Part shown: positions 42,569-48,941 of the stretch, piece by piece
Layout: every line of letters starts with the position of its first letter
How positions within the stretch are numbered: the first letter of the stretch is position 1
From: Pseudomonas monteilii NBRC 103158 = DSM 14164
GTDB lineage: Bacteria; Pseudomonadota; Gammaproteobacteria; Pseudomonadales; Pseudomonadaceae
DNA: 48,941 bases
Assembly: GCF_000730605.1 (NCBI RefSeq)
Contig: NZ_BBIS01000060.1
Span: forward strand, 1-48,941
Direction of reading: 5' to 3'
Translations under genes and position numbers: made by a program
Notes under the pieces: generated by a model
The model's database searches: none
Told to the model about the DNA's origin: nothing
Seen by the model: only the letters and a program-made list of their open reading frames with translations

Positions 42569-43249
42569 ATGACCACCGAAAAAGCAGAAAGCAGCTCATC
42601 ACTGATGAAGATGGTAGAAGCCATTGCCATCAGTCCTCAGGATGCACGGGAGCTGGTCGCTCAGTACCAGGCTCAAGCCCGCAACGCCTCGCCGTCTGCA
42701 ACCGAGCAGAAAATTGAGGACGTGGTTGTAGACAAGATCATCAGCCGGTACTCGAAGCTGGCCGCCACATCCGGTGCTGCCACCGCACTTCCAGGTGTTA
42801 TCCCTGGGATCGGCACCGCCGTGAGCGCAGTGGGCGGAGGGCTGGCGGATATTTCAGTGTGCATGAAGCTGCAGATTGATATGACCATGTGCCTTGCAGT
42901 GGCGATCAACGGCAAGATGTCCAACGAAGATGCTAAGCACATGTCGTACATTATTGCGTTGTACGGTTCGCTGGAGCAGATGGGGTCTGCGGGAACGACC
43001 AGAATCGCTAGCAAAGCGGGGGTACGCATGGTCAAAAAGTACCTGACAGGGCCGGTGCTTGTGGTGATCAAGGACTTGTTTGCGAAGATTGGGATTTCGT
43101 TTACCCAGAAGGCTGCAGCGAAGGTCATTCCGTTTGGGATTGGAGTTGTGGTGGGAGGGACGGCGAACTATGCGCTTACTAAGTATGTGGGGAAAACGGC
43201 TCGGGATGCGTTTCGGTTGAGTGTTAAGGAGGAGGTTGTTGCGGAGTAG
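42569..43249 (+). CDS. EcsC-like glycine-rich membrane-associated protein
   Basis: 226 residues from the ATG at 42569; an in-frame extension to 42467 has poor coding character. Residues 1-65 are soluble and helical. The centre (about 70-115) is a Gly-rich hydrophobic hairpin: ATALPGVIPGIGTAVSAVGGGLADISVCMKLQ. Another hydrophobic stretch is near 195 (VIPFGIGVVVGGTANYAL). The arrangement with G-rich hairpin, ADI and a following helix resembles EcsC-family proteins, a loosely defined group of membrane-associated proteins; I hold this as a resemblance. The last codons are G/T-rich compared with the start, a composition shift suggesting a mosaic edge. Confidence 0.6.
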   Translation: MTTEKAESSSSLMKMVEAIAISPQDARELVAQYQAQARNASPSATEQKIEDVVVDKIISRYSKLAATSGAATALPGVIPGIGTAVSAVGGGLADISVCMKLQIDMTMCLAVAINGKMSNEDAKHMSYIIALYGSLEQMGSAGTTRIASKAGVRMVKKYLTGPVLVVIKDLFAKIGISFTQKAAAKVIPFGIGVVVGGTANYALTKYVGKTARDAFRLSVKEEVVAE

Positions 43250-43571
43250 TGGGCGGTGTTTGAGTTGTGTGGATAGGCTTGAAATAAAGCTCAGTGGTAT
43301 CGTTTTTGCAGGGTGGGTCGTCTGGTAGGCAAGGGGGCCGGGGTAATTTGAAACCGGTCGGTATCTGTCTGTTTTTGCTGGTAAATAATTTTTTGCTCAA
43401 CTTGCTTGGAATACCAGTTGGAACTCTGCGTGGTCTGGATTCCGATGGACGGTGCCTTTTGAGAACCGTCCCCAAAAAATGAATCGGGGCCGAATCTATA
43501 AAGCAAATGGTCATCCAGTTGATCGTTGCCCCTGCGCTTGCCGGTACAGGGGCTCCTAGCAAACGATACCG
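43250..43571. other. 322-bp gap flanked by 10-bp inverted repeats
   Basis: GGTATCGTTT (43296-43305) and AAACGATACC (43561-43570) are perfectly complementary and flank nearly the whole gap between two convergent genes. Inside lies a hairpin GGACGGT...ACCGTCC (43447-43471). Short frames on both strands lack coding character. Confidence 0.5.
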
Positions 43572-45440
43572 TCAATGATTGCCAGGTTGGCTAAGCCGAC
43601 TCTCGAAGTACTGCGCAGTCTCTTCGTCGGTGCAGTACAGGTAGCAACCCTTCATCCCGCGTGTCATTAGGGTTCGGTACGTATTTTTGATGATCAGGTC
43701 TGTTTCACTTTTCGCGAGGGTAGGTTGCTCTTTCATCATTTTTTTCCAGCCGCGAATCGATTTATCGTGCTTGTCGCGCTCGTCCGGGGATGTCACTACC
43801 TGACCGTCACGTACGACTAGATCTGGCCCGATAATCACGCCGATGTAGTCGACTTCCAAACCTTGGCAGGTATGAATGCAGCCAACCTGCTCAATGGATT
43901 TTTCAGCGATGATCCATAGGCTGCCATCCTGATCCAGGTTCCATTGGCGTTTGTAGTCACCAATCACGATATCAGCAGCGGTGGGGTCTTTCTTGCTCAA
44001 CCAAGGCCAGCAATAGCCCGCGACCACACGAGCTTTGTTTCCGTGGTTTTTCTCGTTGATTGCGTCATGCATCGCCTGAGGTGAGTCGAACACCTTAAAC
44101 TCGTACTCTTGGGTCTCAAGCGTCGGATTTGCCGTCGAGCGAATGCCCAGCATGTCATCCAGCCATGCCAGGTAACCGTCAGAACCACTGCAGCGAAACT
44201 GCGAAGACAGCACGTGCTCTTCAACCACAGCACCCTTGGCTTTTGCAAAGGCGCGTATCGCCTGTTTGCTGCCGATATCGCTCAAGGTTACACGCTGGTC
44301 CTCATCAATAAAGAAGATGGAGCATTTCGCTGAGTCAATCAGCTCCTTAATCTGGTTTTCCCCAAGGTTTCCGTAAAGCCCACTTTTCTCATTTAGCCGA
44401 TGAGCTTCGTCCACGATAAGCGTATCGAATGTGTTGGGCTCGGTGTCGATGAATGCCCCAGAGCCTGAAAAGAAATTCGAGAAATGGCTGCGCTTGATGG
44501 TGCCGACCAGTTTGCTTTCGTAGACCTTGCGTGGGGCTGCATTCTTGGAGACGTATTTGCTCATCAGCTTCAATTCGGTGAGCTTCACCAGCAGATTGAT
44601 AGCCAGAACAGTTTTCCCGGTGCCTGGTCCACCTTCGATGATCATCACCTTGGGTGCTTGGTCCGAGGCTTCGCTTGCCGCCGCAAGCGCCGACTCAAAA
44701 ATTGCTTTCTGATCGTCAATCAATACGAACTCGGGTTTGCCTTTCATCAACCCCGCGAGGGCTTCAGCTAGTGCTTTGGATGGGCGAATTTTTCCTTCGG
44801 ACAGCTCGTAAAGAACCTCTTTGTTGTCGCCATGACTTATATGCTTTTTCAGAAAGGTTCTGAGTTTACTGAGCTCTTCCGGGCCTTTCAGAAACAGCGG
44901 AGCCTTGCTGATGTGGGGCTCATAGTGGGCTGAATCTATGACCCCGTCGCTGACGTAGTTATGGAGGTAGGCACACGGACGGATTTCGATGCTTTTGTCA
45001 TACACCGCCTCGTTGAAGCCTTCCAGCAGCGCTGCATAGGACCATACCTGATAGGACGGGTGAATGGTCTCAATGAGGCCGCCACCCAACGCCGTTTTGA
45101 CGATGGCGTCTTTGGTTGTGGCGTTGGCCTTGCTCCATTGCTTCAGCTCGATCAGTACGGCCTTTTTTGCCTGGTTTTCGTCGCGACCGGTGAGTAGAAA
45201 GTCGATTCGCTTCGACGACTGCGGAATGTGCAATTCAATGGCCAGGCCTGCATCGCTCGGGAGGCCCTCATCTCTAAGGACCTTGGCCATGTACGTCAGG
45301 GACCCTTGCCACGACCTGATTTCCGAGGAGCCAACGTTCTTGCCGGTAGCTTCCTTGTAATGCCTGAGGATCACCTCCTCAATGTCATCGTTATCGTTGT
45401 CTTTAAGAAATTGCTGTTTGGTCGCAGCGTAAACGATCAC
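43572..45440 (-). CDS. PD-(D/E)xK nuclease - DUF2075 superfamily 1 helicase fusion
   Basis: 622 residues from a GTG (AAGGA 6 bases upstream). N-terminal nuclease-like domain with D80 (KRIDFLLTG) and E98-L-K100 (AVLIELKQWS), the PD-(D/E)xK pattern. Then a DUF2075 helicase: Walker A GGPGTGKT (270-277), DEAH-like Walker B IVDEAHRL (342-349), FFIDEDQRV (motif III), SSQFRCSGSDGYLAW (motif IV) and CQGLEVDYIGVIIGPDL (motif V). Close to the Schlafen-type/DUF2075 group found in many restriction and defence loci. 24 bp downstream of a MazG-type gene in one operon; predicted to cut or unwind DNA or RNA under control of the nucleotide-hydrolysing partner. Confidence 0.85.
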   Translation of the reverse strand: MIVYAATKQQFLKDNDNDDIEEVILRHYKEATGKNVGSSEIRSWQGSLTYMAKVLRDEGLPSDAGLAIELHIPQSSKRIDFLLTGRDENQAKKAVLIELKQWSKANATTKDAIVKTALGGGLIETIHPSYQVWSYAALLEGFNEAVYDKSIEIRPCAYLHNYVSDGVIDSAHYEPHISKAPLFLKGPEELSKLRTFLKKHISHGDNKEVLYELSEGKIRPSKALAEALAGLMKGKPEFVLIDDQKAIFESALAAASEASDQAPKVMIIEGGPGTGKTVLAINLLVKLTELKLMSKYVSKNAAPRKVYESKLVGTIKRSHFSNFFSGSGAFIDTEPNTFDTLIVDEAHRLNEKSGLYGNLGENQIKELIDSAKCSIFFIDEDQRVTLSDIGSKQAIRAFAKAKGAVVEEHVLSSQFRCSGSDGYLAWLDDMLGIRSTANPTLETQEYEFKVFDSPQAMHDAINEKNHGNKARVVAGYCWPWLSKKDPTAADIVIGDYKRQWNLDQDGSLWIIAEKSIEQVGCIHTCQGLEVDYIGVIIGPDLVVRDGQVVTSPDERDKHDKSIRGWKKMMKEQPTLAKSETDLIIKNTYRTLMTRGMKGCYLYCTDEETAQYFESRLSQPGNH

Positions 45441-45464
45441 GGGTTGTCCTTAGGTGCGTGTTGG

Positions 45465-45848
45465 TCAAAGTCGGTCGTACTTTTTGCTGGTGCTTCTGGC
45501 TTTTTCTACGGGGTACTTCTGGCCATTCGAGGCGAGTTTCTGTGTCACCGCCTCATTGAGGTCAATGCCAAGTACGCTGCTCAGGCGAACCAGGTACATC
45601 AGTACATCCGCCAGTTCATCCTTGATGGCTTGGCCGATTTCGGGGTCTGTTGCGGCGGAGATCGAGTCGGCATCGCTCATCCATTGGAAAATCTCGCACA
45701 GCTCGCCTACCTCTCCAGTGAGAGCCAGGATGAGATTTTTGGGAGAGTGGAATTGCTGCCAGTCGCGATCATCTGCGAAACGCTGAAGGGATGCGGCGAG
45801 CTTCACTACGTCAACCAGTGGCGCGGATGAGCTGTCAGAGTCACTCAC
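45465..45848 (-). CDS. MazG-like nucleotide pyrophosphohydrolase (RS21-C6/dCTPase type)
   Basis: 127 residues covering a single MazG-type all-alpha domain. Metal-binding pattern: E46-x2-E49 in LTGEVGELCEIFQW and E78-x2-D81 in KDELADVLMYLVRL. Family members hydrolyse (d)NTPs to (d)NMPs, often damaged or signalling nucleotides. It precedes the nuclease-helicase gene with a 24-bp gap, so the products are probably made together; the pairing suggests nucleotide depletion or removal of a modified nucleotide as part of the same response. No signal or membrane segment. Confidence 0.87.
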   Translation of the reverse strand: MSDSDSSSAPLVDVVKLAASLQRFADDRDWQQFHSPKNLILALTGEVGELCEIFQWMSDADSISAATDPEIGQAIKDELADVLMYLVRLSSVLGIDLNEAVTQKLASNGQKYPVEKARSTSKKYDRL

Positions 45849-45991
45849 GGTGCTATCTCTTGTGTATCAATGGAGGAGAAAAATCGTAGGAATGCGGCCG
45901 AGGATTGTAAGAGTTTTCTCTGTTACGTAGGGCTTTTTGTAGTTTTTATCCTTACGGACCTGCCGGCCAGGCTACTCTGCAGCGCTCGCAT

Positions 45992-46036
45992 GCTAGCTAG
46001 GCACATGGCGAGATTGTTACGCAGTGCCTAGCTGGC
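45992..46036. other. 13-bp inverted repeat with 19-bp loop
   Basis: GCTAGCTAGGCAC (45992-46004) and GTGCCTAGCTGGC (46024-46036) pair at 12 of 13 positions, the inner 10 perfectly. There is no T-run, so it is not a plain terminator; it could be a small structured RNA, a recombination site or an operator. Confidence 0.5.
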
Positions 46037-46267
46037 GTTCCGGGCGTGATTAAGGTGGCTGGTGATAGCAGGACTGTGCAGGGAGACCTTGAGGCCAGTG
46101 CATTTGCGGTAAGTCTTAGCCTTTCGATAGTCAAATACACCGGTCGCTCCTTGCCGAAGCTGTGCTTGTCCGTTCTGTGATTGACCTCCTAGCCTCACTC
46201 CATAGCCATGGATGCTGCAGTGGGTTTACGAATTCGACGTAAGGCTTGTCATAATTGGCTTTCTTGC

Positions 46268-46295
46268 TTGACACATGTGTGCAATTGGTTAGCAT
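46268..46295 (+). promoter_or_regulatory. promoter of the AAA-subtilase operon with palindrome
   Basis: -35 TTGACA (46268-46273), 16-bp spacer, -10 TAGCAT (46290-46295). The perfect palindrome ACACATGTGT (46271-46280) overlaps the -35 box and could be the site of an autoregulator, possibly the AAA protein through its C-terminal HTH. Confidence 0.5.
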
Positions 46296-46333
46296 TGAAG
46301 GTCATATGCACGTGATACGCTGAGGAAGTAAAA

Positions 46334-47440
46334 ATGCAGGTTAGATCGGAAGACATCATTGCGCTGATAGAAGCCTCTCTTGAAGCTAATTATTCCGATG
46401 TCCGCTCAGCCAGCAATAAGATCGCTAAATCTATAAGCAATTATGATTTAGAGTCGGCGCAAAAAATTAAGTCGATCTTGCGAAAGAGAGGTGTACCGCT
46501 TCAGAGTTCGGGGTACATGGAAAGTCTGCCGGTCGACACTAAATCACGCATGCCTTTGTTGGAGGAAGCCCAATGGCCGGTGAGCCCCTTGTTTCTCAAT
46601 GGTGATGCCAGAAATGTATTTCAAACATTTATTGCTGATGTAATAAATATTGATGAGCTGATTTCACACGGGCTTGCAGGGCGCCTCAACCTTTTATTGT
46701 CGGGACCTCCAGGCACAGGTAAGACCTTGATTGCTGGTCACATAGCCGCTCAGCTTAATCGACCATTATATGTTGTTAGGCTTGAGTCAGTTATATCATC
46801 CCTGTTGGGAGATACTGCAAAAAATCTTCGGCAGATATTCGACTTTGCTCCCAAGAAGAATGCTATTCTTTTTTTGGATGAAGTGGACGCAGTAGCGAAA
46901 CTTCGCGATGATCGTCACGAATTAGGTGAGCTAAAAAGAGTGGTTAATACCTTAATCCAGGGCTTAGACTCTCTTGATGATCACTCAGTTGTCATAGCAG
47001 CCACAAATCACTCTGGGTTATTAGATCCAGCAATTTGGCGGCGTTTTCCATACAAAATCAAATTCCAGACCCCAGATTGCGATATGAGAGAAAATCTCTG
47101 GAATCATTTTCTGTTTTTAGACTCTGGAGAAGAAGGTATAAACAAGCTTCTCGCAGAGTTGTCTGAAGGGCTCAGCGGCGCCGATATTGAGAGCATATCT
47201 ATAGCCACGCGACGGAAATGCATTTTATCAAAATCAGAAATAAATCTTGGCTCTGTAATCAGCGCGGTTGTCGAGAGCACTCTAGGGAATACCGCCATGC
47301 CAACAAATGGAGAGCTTTCAATTACTGAAAAGAAAAACATCTCTCGCTTGCTTCATCGAGAATACAATGTTACTCAAGTTGACTTGGCAAAAATTCTAAG
47401 TACTAGCCGACAAACCATATCAAGTTACTTAAAGGACTAA
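46334..47440 (+). CDS. ietA: AAA+ ATPase of an IetAS-type pair, with C-terminal HTH
   Basis: 368 residues. AAA module about 90-330: Walker A GPPGTGKT (124-131), Walker B ILFLDEVDA (178-186), sensor 1 in AATNHS (N225), arginine-finger region AIWRRFP (R236-R237) and a helical lid (GLSGADIESISIATRR). The C-terminal 25 residues (VTQVDLAKILSTSRQTISSYLKD) form a helix-turn-helix. In the IetAS module described on an Agrobacterium Ti plasmid, IetA is the AAA antitoxin and IetS the subtilase toxin; similar pairs act in phage defence. GAGGAAG precedes the ATG. The coding is AT-rich. Confidence 0.82.
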   Translation: MQVRSEDIIALIEASLEANYSDVRSASNKIAKSISNYDLESAQKIKSILRKRGVPLQSSGYMESLPVDTKSRMPLLEEAQWPVSPLFLNGDARNVFQTFIADVINIDELISHGLAGRLNLLLSGPPGTGKTLIAGHIAAQLNRPLYVVRLESVISSLLGDTAKNLRQIFDFAPKKNAILFLDEVDAVAKLRDDRHELGELKRVVNTLIQGLDSLDDHSVVIAATNHSGLLDPAIWRRFPYKIKFQTPDCDMRENLWNHFLFLDSGEEGINKLLAELSEGLSGADIESISIATRRKCILSKSEINLGSVISAVVESTLGNTAMPTNGELSITEKKNISRLLHREYNVTQVDLAKILSTSRQTISSYLKD

Positions 47441-47443
47441 AAA

Positions 47444-48941
47444 GTGGCAGCCAACAATGGAACTCCGCTGATCAATCCGGTGCTCAATTTTTTAAGAAAG
47501 CCGGCACCTTCAGCAATTAAAGGGGGAGGGAAAAATGAGAAGGATGTACGACAAAATCGTCTTCTAGCTCAGAGGGCGAAGTTGTCAGAAGCCTTCGATA
47601 GCTTCAGTAAACAAGTGGGTGAAATTAAAACCCATGCAAATAAGACTCATCTTGTCGTAAGGATGTTCAGCGATTCGCACGCCTCTACTTGGACTCCAAA
47701 AGACATTTTTTCCAGTAACTATGGCTGCAGAATTGTGGCGCCGGCATTTGATGGCTATCTCTTGGAAAGCGATGTAAAGGCCTTCGATGTCATCTCGAAG
47801 CGTTTGAAAACCGCAAAAAATATTGTGGAGCGCGTTGATATATCGCGCGTGGAGTCAGTTAGCCTATTCAATGCGTTCGAAACTTTTCGTGGAAAAACTG
47901 CAGAAGAATTTTGGGGGGCTGAAGGGCAAGGAGATTGCAAGCAATTTAGTTTTTGGCTTCTTCCCTTCTCTAATGAGGAGGCTAGATTGTCAGTTGTTAG
48001 CGACTTATTAGAGCTATATCGGAAGAAGAAAATTTCTTTTGGTGATGAACGGTTTTCAAACTTATTTGACGTCAAGGCAGAAAGTGAAGAGCCTGACGAA
48101 AGCATTGATCCGGTATTGCTGTATGCTTGCCAGCAATACCTTGAGTCAGGAATCGCTTCCTTCTCAGCTGAGGTGGACTCAGTTCATACCCTCCAAGAGA
48201 TTGCAGCGTCAGGGACAACATATCGTATTGAGCCTGTCTCAAGCATTACATCCAATTCGACTCCTCCGGGCCAGGGCGCTGAGCCAGATCTATCAAGCAT
48301 ATCTCCACAAGATCTCCCTATCGTTGTGGTAATTGATGGAGGGCGCTCGGCTGCAAGTTACAAACCGTTTGAATACTGGGCAGCTCCTCCTTTAATCGAC
48401 GATTTTGTGGCAAATAGAATTCACGGTAATCAGATAACATCTCTCGTGTGTAACGGACATGCGTGGAACAATAACCTAAATCTTCCAGAATTGAATTGTC
48501 GGTTCGCAACCGTCCAAGCAATTGCAAAGGATGGAACGAAGAAACAGCCAACCCAGAATCAGTTCCTTAACTACTTGAAAGATGTTGCTGCTGCCACCAA
48601 TACCTTTGCAAAGGTATGGAATCTGTCATTTAACGAAATAGCCCCGTCAGCGAATCCCAAAGAGATTAGTTTTCTTGGGCATGAGATCAATAAAATTGCT
48701 CGTGAGTATGGGATTTTACCGATTATTTCGATTGGCAACGTTTCAAACTCCAACCTAAAAAAGTTATGTCCGCCCGCGGACTGTGAGGGAGCTTTGACGG
48801 TCAGCGGTCGTACTGCCAGTGCCGTGGGCGTCCCTTCGCAAGCATGCTCACTTAGCTTGAAGGGGCCAGCCCCAGCAGGGATGAAAAAGCCGGACCTTTC
48901 ATGGTTCTCAAGCCTTCGGATGATTGGCGGTGTTACTAAGG
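47444..48941 (+). CDS. ietS: subtilisin-like serine protease of an IetAS-type pair (partial, runs off the window)
   Basis: 499 residues are visible from a GTG 3 bp after the ietA stop; no stop before the window end. N-terminal 285 residues are a family-specific extension (helical and mixed). The S8 core then begins: catalytic Asp298 in VVVIDGG, His327 in RIHGNQITSL, and a candidate oxyanion Asn432 in IISIGNVSN; the catalytic Ser would lie just beyond the edge. The short intergenic distance and shared AT-rich composition show that both genes form one operon. The N-terminal extension rather than a signal peptide suggests a cytoplasmic protease, held in check by the ATPase. Confidence 0.8.
   Translation, partial: MAANNGTPLINPVLNFLRKPAPSAIKGGGKNEKDVRQNRLLAQRAKLSEAFDSFSKQVGEIKTHANKTHLVVRMFSDSHASTWTPKDIFSSNYGCRIVAPAFDGYLLESDVKAFDVISKRLKTAKNIVERVDISRVESVSLFNAFETFRGKTAEEFWGAEGQGDCKQFSFWLLPFSNEEARLSVVSDLLELYRKKKISFGDERFSNLFDVKAESEEPDESIDPVLLYACQQYLESGIASFSAEVDSVHTLQEIAASGTTYRIEPVSSITSNSTPPGQGAEPDLSSISPQDLPIVVVIDGGRSAASYKPFEYWAAPPLIDDFVANRIHGNQITSLVCNGHAWNNNLNLPELNCRFATVQAIAKDGTKKQPTQNQFLNYLKDVAAATNTFAKVWNLSFNEIAPSANPKEISFLGHEINKIAREYGILPIISIGNVSNSNLKKLCPPADCEGALTVSGRTASAVGVPSQACSLSLKGPAPAGMKKPDLSWFSSLRMIGGVTK

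Larger units (their letters stand above)
45849..46333. other. 485-bp intergenic region between two defence-type operons
   Basis: It divides the mazG-helicase operon (minus) from the AAA-subtilase operon (plus). It contains the dyad at 45992-46036 and a promoter at 46268-46295. No gene or tRNA is visible. Confidence 0.6.

Noticed and set aside
43224..43575. Two short minus-strand frames (112 and 94 residues)
   Set aside because: They lie in the inverted-repeat gap, overlap each other in different frames, and show no ribosome site or family features.
1..48941. CRISPR array or tRNA/rRNA gene
   Set aside because: No regularly spaced 24-40 bp repeats were seen. No cloverleaf with a clear anticodon arm and T-loop consensus was found in the intergenic regions I inspected by eye.

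Overview
The window looks like a chromosome segment of a Pseudomonas of the P. putida group. The evidence is the high-GC codon use of most genes, P. putida-type REP hairpins (three nearly identical 15-2-15 bp palindromes), and a core stretch (yciC-like, rhlE, tesB, gudD/gudP, gabP-like, TonB receptor) typical of such genomes. This assignment rests on gene content and recognised protein families; no database search was run.

Layout. (1) 1-6.5 kb: a stress and signalling cluster with a GAF-PAS-HisKA_2 histidine kinase, a stand-alone receiver protein, a KGG-repeat stress protein, a membrane-anchored SDR, a PLDc_N-type membrane peptide and a zinc alcohol/formaldehyde dehydrogenase. (2) 6.5-8.1 kb: a small gene truncated by a complete IS3-family element (orfA/orfB, 27-bp terminal inverted repeats) that lacks a target duplication. 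(3) 8.1-16.1 kb: a more AT-rich accessory island. It holds two membrane proteins of unknown function, a YiiX-type permuted papain-like protein, an Abi/HEPN-like protein behind a strong promoter with a palindromic operator, and a two-gene Hachiman-type locus (HamA nuclease, HamB helicase). It ends in a 165-bp tract with seven GTCAAT/ATTGAC motifs. (4) 16.2-40.1 kb: ordinary chromosome with housekeeping enzymes, RNA helicase RhlE, a tesB-HAD operon, a D-glucarate catabolic region (GntR regulator, transporter, gudD, LysR regulator, 2-hydroxyacid dehydrogenase, gudP), a GABA-permease-like transporter and an STN-containing TonB receptor. (5) 40.3-48.9 kb: a second accessory block with a JAMM-domain protein, a BrxR/CapW-like WYL repressor, a divergent membrane coiled-coil peptide plus a glycine-rich EcsC-like protein, a MazG-type pyrophosphohydrolase followed by a nuclease-helicase fusion, and an AAA ATPase/subtilase pair of the IetAS type cut by the window end.

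Functional reading. Hachiman and IetAS are recognised anti-phage or toxin-antitoxin-type modules. The mazG + PD-(D/E)xK-DUF2075 helicase operon and the WYL-controlled small membrane protein/EcsC-like pair next to a JAMM protein are the best candidates for less described systems. The glucarate region has its own visible control: two copies of a 12-bp GntR-type site, in opposite orientation, lie between the regulator and the transporter-gudD operon, one of them over the operon's -35 box.
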